Shown here: positions 1 to 5,423 of the stretch, piece after piece | Numbering within the stretch: position 1 is the first letter of the stretch | How the letters are laid out: the number at the start of each line of letters is the position of its first letter | Assembly: GCA_020049615.1 (NCBI GenBank) | Contig: JAIFKN010000107.1 | Span: 1 to 5,423 of the forward strand | DNA length: 5,423 bases | Reading direction: 5' to 3' | Source of the DNA: a bacterium | Lineage (GTDB): Bacteria > Planctomycetota > UBA11346 | Program-made: the position numbers and the translations under genes | The notes under the pieces: model-generated | Database searches by the model: none | The model's input: only the letters and a program-made list of their open reading frames with translations | Told to the model about the DNA's origin: nothing

Positions 1-12
1 GGCAGGTGGCGG

Positions 13-40
13 CCGCTGCATGACCGGCGTCATGCAGCGG
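13..40 (-). terminator. Perfect 12-bp hairpin just beyond the tRNA 3' end (possible terminator)
   Basis: Arms 13-24 (CCGCTGCATGAC) and 29-40 (GTCATGCAGCGG) are exact reverse complements around a 4-nt loop. The hairpin begins 6 nt beyond the CCA end of the tRNA fragment when read on the minus strand, a normal place for a tRNA transcription terminator. There is no T run after it on the minus strand, so an intrinsic terminator is only an inference. It could instead be a protein-binding palindrome or part of a repeat family. Confidence 0.4.
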
Positions 41-46
41 GTTGTA

Positions 47-91
47 TGGTGCGCCCGGTGGGGATCGAACCCACGACCCAGGGATTAAAAA
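47..91 (-). tRNA. 3' half of a tRNA gene, probably tRNA-Lys(TTT); truncated, not a full gene
   Basis: Read on the minus strand from 91 to 47, the parts of a tRNA 3' half follow in order. Anticodon loop TTTTTAA (91-85); 3' anticodon stem TCCCT (84-80); variable loop GGGTC (79-75); T stem GTGGG (74-70); T loop TTCGATC (69-63); closing T stem CCCAC (62-58); 3' acceptor strand CGGGCGC (57-51); discriminator A (50); encoded CCA (49-47). The T stem pairs perfectly. The expected 5' anticodon stem (AGGGA) is absent: the next bases read CCCTG, and no D arm or matching acceptor strand (GCGCCCG) is seen nearby. The loop points to a TTT (Lys) anticodon, but the wobble base could come from the inserted DNA, so Lys is probable rather than certain. 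This is best read as the tRNA fragment left at the far end of an integrated element. Confidence 0.85.
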
Positions 92-96
92 CAGGG
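47..96. other. Putative attachment site (att) marking the island boundary
   Basis: The tRNA similarity ends abruptly inside the anticodon loop at about 85-91, the usual crossover region for tyrosine recombinases that integrate into tRNA genes. The 3' half stays joined to the original downstream DNA (1-46), so the inserted element should lie to the right, and the complete tRNA plus the integrase should be at its other end, outside the window. The window shows only one copy of the repeat, so the core length cannot be measured. The left flank could also belong to a second, tandem element. Confidence 0.6.
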
Positions 97-288
97 CATT
101 TCATACGGTGTTTACCGTGTTTTCAGCACGTTTGCGGGATCTGGCGAGAACAAGATCGGACAGGAGCAATCTCGATAGGACAACGACTTACGGAGACAGG
201 TTTCGGTAGTTCCCGCCAGGTGCTCCCTTGTTCCCTTGGCCTCAGGTTCGCGTGGGCCTGACGGCTTCGCACCAACGGACGCTTCTTT
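92..288. other. Non-coding island end between att site and SRAP gene
   Basis: No convincing gene is visible on either strand in these 197 bases. The only open frame crossing it starts inside the antisense of the tRNA fragment and is an artefact. Small structures are present near the junction: inverted repeat ACGGT-GTTT-ACCGT at 105-118 and CGTG/CACG at 116-119 and 127-130. Their closeness to the att site makes recombinase or excisionase binding possible, but this is speculation. No terminator with a T run is obvious after the SRAP stop codon. Confidence 0.5.
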
Positions 289-912
289 TTACTGCGAGCG
301 CAGGTCTATCAGGCCAGTTCTGCCCTCCCGGCCACCGACCGCCACTGGCCTAACCACCCCCATCGCCTCCTCCTTCGCCCCTGCCAGCCACGCCCGCGCT
401 GCCTCCAGACCCACAATCGCCGGCATCCGGTCATGGACCGCCGCCACCGAGGGATCGGCCGCCACGGTGACCACGACGACCGCCCCTGCCTTTTCGCCTG
501 GGATCGCCTCCCAGAGGCCCGCCAGAGCCCACGGGCCGTCGATCATCGGTATCAGCCGGTGCTTGGTCTTCTTCCCCTTCGGTGACGCCGGATTGGCCTG
601 CCACTCGAACCAGGAGGTCGCCGGGATGAGGCAGCGGCGGCGCTGTACCGCCTCGGCGAAGGTCATCTTGCTGGCCATGTCCTCGGCTCGGACGTTGATC
701 AGGTTGCCGGAGGCCGCGAAGTCCCGAGCCCAACCCCAGCACATCAGGCCGAGGCGACGAGGGCGATCTGGGCCTTCAAGGAGGACAGGGACGCGCTGGG
801 TCGGACGGATGTCGTCGGAAGGTTGCCAGTCGGCAAGACCGTCAGTGAAGGACGCCGACCAGCGGGTGGCGGTGACGGGGATGGTCTCGGAGTTGGCGAA
901 GCGACCGCACAT
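289..912 (-). CDS. SRAP-domain protein (YedK/HMCES family), abasic-site DNA-protein crosslinker
   Basis: This 207-residue protein belongs to the SOS response-associated peptidase family. Family members lose Met1 by autoprocessing and use Cys2 to form a stable thiazolidine link with abasic sites in single-stranded DNA, shielding them during replication. The expected residues are all visible: MCGR at the N-terminus (Cys2), the N-V-R-A-E block (Asn73, Arg75), Glu103 in SWFEW, and His160 in VHDRMP. These sit almost exactly where E. coli YedK has Cys2, Asn75, Arg77, Glu105 and His160, and the length is close to YedK's. The need for Cys at position 2 fixes the start at 912. The Shine-Dalgarno is weak. 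The gene follows the SLATT gene by 58 nt, is GC-rich like the BREX genes rather than the CBASS pair, and is the last gene before the island end. Family assignment is very secure; a defence role is only suggested by context. Confidence 0.95.
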   Translation of the reverse strand: MCGRFANSETIPVTATRWSASFTDGLADWQPSDDIRPTQRVPVLLEGPDRPRRLGLMCWGWARDFAASGNLINVRAEDMASKMTFAEAVQRRRCLIPATSWFEWQANPASPKGKKTKHRLIPMIDGPWALAGLWEAIPGEKAGAVVVVTVAADPSVAAVHDRMPAIVGLEAARAWLAGAKEEAMGVVRPVAVGGREGRTGLIDLRSQ

Positions 913-970
913 TAGCTACAGAGCATCTTCTTTCTGTGACAGTATTGGAGGGATATTACGAACTTCTCCG

Positions 971-1474
971 TTATCTGGGTTTCTTTTGTTTTGCGTCTAC
1001 CGCGTGTGCTGCCTCGCCAACTTCGATGCCGATTTTTGCTTTCCGATATGCCCACTCTGGTATCTGCGGACTGGACTCCCTTAGTTTTTGATTTCTTTGT
1101 GCAATCGTTTCAACACTAGCTTGGGCGGTTGCGGCACCTGTGGGAACTTCGATGTTTCGGCATCGCCTCGCGTCCTCAGCCAGCGAGAGATACCCACGAC
1201 CGGATGTGTCATGTGCAGTTGCTCTATCGTCGGGGTTTAGAAACGTCATCAGGCCGGTCGCGACGGATACGATGATGGCTAGTACGCCACCAACAATAGG
1301 ATAACCGTTCAGTGCTGTAACCCCAGCAACAGCTGCACAGACTGAAGATGGGCCACCCATCCAGAAGTGATAGCGCCTCCATGAGCTTGCGGCATTGAAA
1401 TGTCCTTTGGCGGAGAAGGAGGAGCTTTCTTCGATCCTTGCCAGTTCGTCAGAGAGAGCCTTGTTTATATCCAT
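971..1474 (-). CDS. SLATT-domain two-transmembrane protein, predicted CBASS effector
   Basis: This small membrane protein matches the SLATT layout. An N-terminal helix with the WRRYHFW segment is followed by two hydrophobic helices (about residues 37-55 and 59-79 from this start), then a soluble C-terminal helical region with PDDRATAHDTSGRGYLSL and a closing IPEWAYRKAKIGIE segment typical of the family. SLATT proteins paired with CD-NTases are viewed as nucleotide-gated effectors that form pores or disrupt the inner membrane, causing abortive infection. The gene directly follows the CD-NTase gene, so the two should be one operon. Two starts are possible: ATG at 1501 (167+9 residues, only 3 nt after the CD-NTase stop, no good ribosome site) and ATG at 1474 (167 residues, GAGG 6 nt upstream). 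I chose 1474. GC is lower than in the BREX genes. Membrane role is secure from sequence; pore activity is inferred from family and context. Confidence 0.88.
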   Translation of the reverse strand: MDINKALSDELARIEESSSFSAKGHFNAASSWRRYHFWMGGPSSVCAAVAGVTALNGYPIVGGVLAIIVSVATGLMTFLNPDDRATAHDTSGRGYLSLAEDARRCRNIEVPTGAATAQASVETIAQRNQKLRESSPQIPEWAYRKAKIGIEVGEAAHAVDAKQKKPR

Positions 1475-1480
1475 ATTGGA

Positions 1481-1484
1481 CCTC
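1481..1484 (-). promoter_or_regulatory. Shine-Dalgarno deciding the SLATT start
   Basis: Minus-strand GAGG lies 6 nt before the ATG at 1474. The alternative ATG at 1501 has only a poor purine stretch upstream, though it could be translated by coupling because the CD-NTase stop is 3 nt away. Confidence 0.5.
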
Positions 1485-1504
1485 GTCGTTGAGTCATTCA
1501 TATG

Positions 1505-2389
1505 TTAGAGTGCCGGGAAGCCGTCGTTAAATACTAGATTCCAATAGTACCTGGCATTACTCTGGCTGCCATTTCGTTCTTCCTCCAGGGCTCTATTCGC
1601 CTTATCCAAGGCCGTTCCGACATGACCGAATGCGGTCTGAATCTGCGCCTCGGTATGGGCGGCATTTACGAGCCCGGAGATTGCCAGTGGGTCGCGGATC
1701 GCGCAGCAACGACGAGTATAGAGTAGTTGAAACGCGTTCCGAATACATTCCTGATAAGATATAACACCGCTAAATGTTTGCGCGTTTGCAAACAGTAACT
1801 CCAGATGAAAAGACCCGATCGGAGTTCTCGGCGATCGACATTCACGCCAATACTTGAGGAGTTGAACACAGTAGTTGAACTTTTTACCGCTGGAGACATG
1901 TGCCTTGCTGATGAACTCCGCATGCAACTCGGGAGCCGACTCCATCCAGCCGTTGTCGCCGTTCGGAATCCAATAACACGGCCTTGATATGCCATTCCAA
2001 GTCATCATCTCCTTGAACACGGCTGGTACCACATCGACATCGCCATCGCTAAAGTGTACCACGATAGCCTGCCCATCACGTGACGACTCTGTCTGAGGAT
2101 ACCGCTGAATAAGGGCTTCCTTTATCCACTTTAATGCAGTGTTGCTTGTGATGAAAGAGCCAGCCCTTGTTGCATCCTCACGATGAAACACAGCAAACAA
2201 ATCAAGATCGCTAAACTTGCAAATGGCCGTTCCGCGAACATGGCTTCCTAGATTCTTCGTCGAGTGAAGTCGAAGCGTTGACTTGAGGCTCGACTGAATC
2301 TCACTCCCATGGCGCTGCTTGGCGTCTGTTTCCGCTGTTGATGGCTGAATGCGACCAATAAGAGAACGGAAACAATCACCGACTGACAT
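1505..2389 (-). CDS. CD-NTase (SMODS nucleotidyltransferase), CBASS second-messenger synthase
   Basis: From the ATG chosen here the protein has 294 residues. CD-NTases sense phage infection and make cyclic di- or trinucleotides that switch on a partner effector. The polymerase-beta-type active site is intact: NLGSHVRGTAI (Gly-Ser at about 48-49), the S-D-L-D-L metal-binding pair (Asp61, Asp63) and the third acidic residue in DVDVVPA (Asp119). Downstream are the helical KKFNYCVQLLKYWRE segment and SFHLELL, both common in this family. The neighbouring SLATT gene makes this a type I-like minimal CBASS; no Cap2/Cap3 or HORMA/TRIP13 genes lie between the two or elsewhere in the window. The start is supported by GAGGAG 7 nt upstream. 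A longer GTG start at 2440 would add 17 residues but has no clear ribosome site. No strong promoter is visible in the 57 nt after brxL, so readthrough from BREX is likely. The product nucleotide cannot be read from sequence. Confidence 0.92.
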   Translation of the reverse strand: MSVGDCFRSLIGRIQPSTAETDAKQRHGSEIQSSLKSTLRLHSTKNLGSHVRGTAICKFSDLDLFAVFHREDATRAGSFITSNTALKWIKEALIQRYPQTESSRDGQAIVVHFSDGDVDVVPAVFKEMMTWNGISRPCYWIPNGDNGWMESAPELHAEFISKAHVSSGKKFNYCVQLLKYWRECRSPRTPIGSFHLELLFANAQTFSGVISYQECIRNAFQLLYTRRCCAIRDPLAISGLVNAAHTEAQIQTAFGHVGTALDKANRALEEERNGSQSNARYYWNLVFNDGFPAL

Positions 2390-2447
2390 TGGTGAACTCC
2401 TCGTCTTTAAGGGTGTCTGCGGCAAGACCGCTAATGTCACTGTCCAT
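2376..2447 (-). CDS. Possible 23-codon ORF linking brxL and the CD-NTase gene (leader or remnant)
   Basis: An ATG overlaps the brxL stop as TGATG, opening a 23-residue acidic frame (begins MDSDISGL, ends FTNVSR) that stops 14 nt inside the CD-NTase gene, in a different frame. Such stop-start overlaps often couple translation, so ribosomes finishing brxL could continue and reinitiate at the CD-NTase ATG. It could equally be the leftover start of a gene that originally followed brxL and was cut by arrival of the CBASS pair, or simple chance. I recognise no homologue. Confidence 0.2.
   Translation of the reverse strand: MDSDISGLAADTLKDEEFTNVSR
2397..2402 (-). promoter_or_regulatory. Strong Shine-Dalgarno deciding the CD-NTase start
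   Basis: Minus-strand GAGGAG is 7 nt before the ATG at 2389, close to ideal. The upstream GTG at 2440 lacks a comparable site, so the shorter protein is preferred. Confidence 0.65.
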
Positions 2448-4555
2448 CACGCCCCCACCACGCTCTTGAACGCAGCCTGGCTCGGGTCGCTGTAGAACTC
2501 CAGCCGCAGCTTATCCAGCAGTTCGGCGGGAATCCCAGCCAAGTCGGCAGCGTTGACGACAGGGATCAGCACCTGCTTGGCACCGCTGTCCAGAGCGATG
2601 CGAAGCTGCTCGCCGAGCTTGTCGACGCGGTTCAGGATGCCGTGGATGGTCATGCTGCCGAGGACGATCAGGCCGCCCTGAATCCGGCGGTCGCTGACTG
2701 CCGAGTAGAGGGAGACGAACTGGGCCACACCCAGGTCAGCGGTCTCACCGCCCTGCATTGGGCTGAGCACCTGCATCGTGTACTCGTAGGCACCCAGATC
2801 ACGGTCGAGGCCGATTTTCCGGCCGTTGGCGCGCAGGTAGTCGAAGGCCATGCGGGCCGACTCCTTCACGGCCTTGTCGTTGATCCCCATGATCTTCAAC
2901 GCGCCGCCTCCCGGCAACGCTTGCGCTTGGATGCGGTAGAGGGCTTGGCGCTCGCCTTGGGTTGTACAGCCGATGGTGAACACGTCGCCAGGGGCCAGGG
3001 GCTCCTCAGGGATGAGCCGCAGGACACCCAGTTCGGGGCATACGGGGATGACCTCCGCCCCGGTCTCACGGTCGATGTAGGACAGGCTGACCTTGGCGAA
3101 CTCGATCGGGTCGATGCGCTTGAGCTGTTCCTTCACCCGGCGACGCATCTCCAGGGCGAGATCGACGTACTCGGCCATCTCCTCCCTGGTGCAGACGCCA
3201 TCAGGGTGGATGAGCTTGAGCAGGCCCGACACCGTGCGTAAAGCCGCCTTGCGGTCGCGACCGCCAACATGGTTGCCAAAGGCAAACCAGCGCTCTGCCA
3301 CATCGGTGTAGTTCAGTGGGCGCAGCTCGTTGTGGAAAATCTCAGCGATGTAGTCGGCCACAAACCCCAGGTGCTTGGTGAAGAACTCCGGCCGCAGCTT
3401 GGGGATCTCCCAGCCGGGCAGGTAGCAGTGCCAGCGATCGTGGAATGCACTGACATTCCGCAGGGATTCCGGTAGCGGCGTGAACAGGTGGCTGGAGCGA
3501 GCAAGTGCCGTCACATCACCGTCGATGTTGCCGTTGAACACGATGCCCGCGTCCGCGCTCACCGTGCCGCGATCGTCGCCACGGGCGAACGAGCCCTGCT
3601 CCATGTACCCCTGGTACATGGTGCGGTCCTCGTCGGCCTTGAAGTGCGATCCTGCCACCTCGTCGAACGCCACCATGTCATAGCGCGACACCTTTCCGAT
3701 CGCATTGCGCCGACCTTTATGGCCGAACAGATCAGCGACCGACCCCTGGCCGCCTGACAGCAGCAAGGCATGCGGCGACATCTCGCGATAGATGAAAGAC
3801 TTGCCGGTTTCGCGCGGACCCAGCTCGATCAGGTTGTAGTTCTTCTGCACCAGTGGGACGAGCCGAAGCAGGTACAGCAGCTTCCGTCGCCAGGTGAACT
3901 CGCCGTTGGTCGGCTCGTAGCCCATGGTTCGCATCAGCAGATCGACCCACTCCACGCGGGAGAACTGCTGCCGAGCCTGGCAATACTCGTCGAAACGAGC
4001 CGAGGCGATCTGGATCGGCGATAGGCGATGGATGACGAAGGGGCGGGTTCCCCGGTCGGTCTCGACCGAGTCGTCGTAGGTCAACTCTACATTGGCCCAC
4101 ACCCCACCCGTCAGCAGACGCTGATGTTGATGAACCAAGGCCTCGTCGATGTTGACCTCGGTGAAGCCGGCGGTGGTCAGACGCGCCCAGTATTTCCCAC
4201 CCTGCACCTTCTCGTCAAAGGTGACCGTCACATGGTCGATGATCTTGCGCGATCCCTCACGTGCCAGCTTGGCCTTCAGGAGTTCGGTCTGATCGCCACG
4301 GACGACCTTCTCGGCGATGGTGTCCTTGACCGCCTTGATGCCATTGGCGATCTCCTTCTCATCCGTGGATGAGCAGTACTTGCCGAGCAGGTACTCCAGC
4401 ACATAGACCGGGATGTTGTCGCCGACCTTCACCTTGTGGACAAGGTCTTTGCGGACCACGCGTCCAGGGAAGACGGCGATGGCCTTGGCGTCGAGCGGAT
4501 CGACCCAGGCGACCGGTTCGGTGGGGGTGGCGGCGGAATCGGGTTCACCAGTCAT
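2447..4555 (-). CDS. brxL: BrxL, BREX AAA+ ATPase with Lon-like C-terminal domain
   Basis: This 702-residue protein has the full length and layout of BREX BrxL. An N-terminal region (about 1-225) precedes an AAA+ core: Walker A GPRETGKS at 246-253, Walker B MVAFDE at 294-299, a sensor-1-like IVFNGNI at 338-344 and the Arg-bearing FHDRWHCYLPGW at 371-382. The C-terminal part (about 585-700) resembles the Lon protease fold, ending in GAKQVLIP. BrxL is a multimeric DNA-binding ATPase needed for phage restriction in type 1 BREX. By my hand alignment to Lon, the catalytic Ser falls on Asp607 and the catalytic Lys on Gly648, so peptidase activity is doubtful. The ATG at 4555 overlaps the end of pglZ by 11 nt, with a moderate GAAGG site 9 nt upstream, indicating translational coupling. 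Its place right after pglZ fits type 1 or type 4 BREX; genes outside the window would decide. Confidence 0.95.
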   Translation of the reverse strand: MTGEPDSAATPTEPVAWVDPLDAKAIAVFPGRVVRKDLVHKVKVGDNIPVYVLEYLLGKYCSSTDEKEIANGIKAVKDTIAEKVVRGDQTELLKAKLAREGSRKIIDHVTVTFDEKVQGGKYWARLTTAGFTEVNIDEALVHQHQRLLTGGVWANVELTYDDSVETDRGTRPFVIHRLSPIQIASARFDEYCQARQQFSRVEWVDLLMRTMGYEPTNGEFTWRRKLLYLLRLVPLVQKNYNLIELGPRETGKSFIYREMSPHALLLSGGQGSVADLFGHKGRRNAIGKVSRYDMVAFDEVAGSHFKADEDRTMYQGYMEQGSFARGDDRGTVSADAGIVFNGNIDGDVTALARSSHLFTPLPESLRNVSAFHDRWHCYLPGWEIPKLRPEFFTKHLGFVADYIAEIFHNELRPLNYTDVAERWFAFGNHVGGRDRKAALRTVSGLLKLIHPDGVCTREEMAEYVDLALEMRRRVKEQLKRIDPIEFAKVSLSYIDRETGAEVIPVCPELGVLRLIPEEPLAPGDVFTIGCTTQGERQALYRIQAQALPGGGALKIMGINDKAVKESARMAFDYLRANGRKIGLDRDLGAYEYTMQVLSPMQGGETADLGVAQFVSLYSAVSDRRIQGGLIVLGSMTIHGILNRVDKLGEQLRIALDSGAKQVLIPVVNAADLAGIPAELLDKLRLEFYSDPSQAAFKSVVGA

Positions 4556-5423
4556 CGAGGTCTACCTTCAGGATAACGTCTTCACGGGCCAGGATGGTCT
4601 CGTCGTCCGCGTCTCGAAGCTCAACGGTCAGCGTCGATCCGCTGGGGATGCTGCGGTCCTGGGGGACGAGATCGAGCGTGACCGGGATGGTGCCTTCCGT
4701 GGTCTGCTCCATGGTCACCGGGGTCGCGTTGCGGAACACGATCTGCCCATCGCCAGGGCGGCGGATGCGTACGTCGACCCGGCGGGACATCACGGCAGTC
4801 CCTAGCAGCGCCAGTTGTCCACCGACCTCCACCGCCACCCGGGGTTTCAAGGACGCGATTATGCCGACCGGCTTCAGGACGACGGCGACCTTCTCGTTCT
4901 TTCCAGGCCAAGCACAGGTGACGACCGGCACGATGACTTCGGCCAGGGACGCGCCGCCATGGAAGAAGCCCAACCCCCCATAGGTGCGGAAGGCATGCAC
5001 GCTGCGCGGCACGCAGACCTGCAGGTCCGTGCCTGGCATCGACAGCACGATGGCGGCCGGATGCTGCAAACCGCGGCCGATGACGGCTCGCCGGCTCGAC
5101 CAGAGCACCTCACCATCGGGTGGCGTTTCGGTGCGCTCGTCCGCGTCGCCCTGCCAATGCAGGTAGCCGTGATCACTGGTAATGATCACCCGCTGATAGC
5201 CCAACTGCCGCAGCCGGCGGACCAACTGCTCATAGCGTTGCAGATGGTCCTCGGTGCCGGTGAGGCTGAGCTGCCCATCATGGCCATCGGTATCCAGTTC
5301 ATCGCCGTAGATCACCAGAGGCTTCTTCTGCGTCCGCTTGAGCGGTTGCAGGGTCCGGTTGTCCAGGGCCTGGGCCACGGTGATCGGCTCGGTAGCCCCG
5401 CCCATCTCCTTCCACCAACGTCG
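4545..5423 (-). CDS. pglZ: PglZ-type BREX alkaline-phosphatase-superfamily protein, C-terminal part (5' end outside window)
   Basis: The frame is open to the right edge (reading RRWWKE before the first internal Met), so about 292 C-terminal residues are present; full PglZ proteins are usually about 800-900 residues, so most of the gene lies outside. Visible PglZ-domain marks, counted from the Met at 5405, are VIYGDELD (31-38), the metal-binding ITSDHGYLH (75-83) and FFHGGASLAEVIVP (147-160). After these come some 125 residues rich in alternating hydrophobic strands, probably a beta-sandwich tail, ending in VDLDDW. PglZ is a core component of every BREX type, with a proposed phosphatase or nuclease-like role; its exact function in BREX is not settled. 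The stop codon overlaps the brxL start, so the two are co-translated. The subfamily (type A or B) cannot be fixed from this fragment. Confidence 0.93.
   Translation of the reverse strand, partial: RRWWKEMGGATEPITVAQALDNRTLQPLKRTQKKPLVIYGDELDTDGHDGQLSLTGTEDHLQRYEQLVRRLRQLGYQRVIITSDHGYLHWQGDADERTETPPDGEVLWSSRRAVIGRGLQHPAAIVLSMPGTDLQVCVPRSVHAFRTYGGLGFFHGGASLAEVIVPVVTCAWPGKNEKVAVVLKPVGIIASLKPRVAVEVGGQLALLGTAVMSRRVDVRIRRPGDGQIVFRNATPVTMEQTTEGTIPVTLDLVPQDRSIPSGSTLTVELRDADDETILAREDVILKVDLDDW

Noticed and set aside
46..261. Plus-strand 71-codon open frame beginning with a VGIEPTT motif
   Set aside because: Its first codons are the antisense of the tRNA 3' half; this peptide is a well-known artefact of calling genes across tRNAs, and the rest shows no recognisable coding signature.
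913..970. SOS (LexA) box upstream of the SRAP gene
   Set aside because: A small palindrome CTGT-G-ACAG occurs at 934-942 but the spacing fits neither the CTGT-N8-ACAG box nor the GTTC-N7-GTTC type, and no good -35/-10 pair could be placed.
236..1084. Plus-strand 282-codon open frame
   Set aside because: It lies antisense to the clearly real SRAP gene and runs into the SLATT gene; its composition (Ser/Arg/Pro/Ala rich) is typical of antisense to GC-rich coding DNA.
2390..2446. Dedicated promoter for the CBASS pair
   Set aside because: A TGGACA hexamer (minus strand) resembles a -35 box, but the sequence at 17-nt spacing (GCCGCA) is not a -10 box.
2642..3241. Plus-strand 199-codon open frame and further long plus-strand frames to about 5166
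   Set aside because: All are antisense shadows of brxL and pglZ, whose motifs are unmistakable on the minus strand.
1..5423. CRISPR array, insertion sequence or integrase gene
   Set aside because: No regularly spaced repeats, no transposase or recombinase motifs and no long terminal repeats are seen in the window.

Overview
The window is one end of a defence-gene island in a GC-rich bacterium. All five protein-coding genes I can support lie on the minus strand. Read in the direction of transcription, from the right edge leftward, they are: the 3' end of a pglZ-type BREX phosphatase gene (runs off the right edge), brxL (BREX AAA+/Lon-like protein), a CD-NTase (SMODS nucleotidyltransferase), a two-helix SLATT membrane protein, and an SRAP-domain protein (YedK/HMCES family). 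The array ends at the 3' half of a tRNA gene, probably tRNA-Lys, at positions 47-91. The tRNA sequence breaks off inside the anticodon loop, as expected for the distal attachment site of an element integrated into a tRNA gene.

Layout. Positions 1-46 hold a perfect 12-bp inverted repeat directly beyond the tRNA CCA end and are probably host chromosome. Positions 47-91 are the tRNA half. Positions 92-288 are non-coding and carry only small inverted repeats. Positions 289-912 are the SRAP gene. Positions 971-2389 are a two-gene minimal CBASS operon (CD-NTase plus SLATT effector). Positions 2447-4555 are brxL, which overlaps the end of pglZ (4545-5423, partial) by 11 nt.

How the genes work together. 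PglZ followed by BrxL at the end of an operon matches BREX type 1, and also type 4, phage-defence clusters; the missing upstream genes would lie to the right of the window. Just after brxL, in the same direction, sits a CBASS module. By family knowledge, its CD-NTase would make a cyclic (oligo)nucleotide on phage infection and the SLATT protein would respond by damaging the inner membrane. The CBASS stretch is visibly lower in GC than the BREX and SRAP genes (single rows counted by hand: 45% at 2161-2220, 57% at 1681-1740, 50% at 961-1020, against 67% at 2641-2700), so it was probably acquired separately and slotted in behind BREX. SRAP proteins form covalent links to abasic DNA; here the gene is the last one before the island boundary.

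Organism. High GC, closely packed genes and a tRNA with encoded CCA fit a proteobacterium, but I cannot name a genus. The families are all known. What is less usual is the arrangement: BREX, two-gene CBASS and SRAP in one co-directional run ending at a split tRNA.
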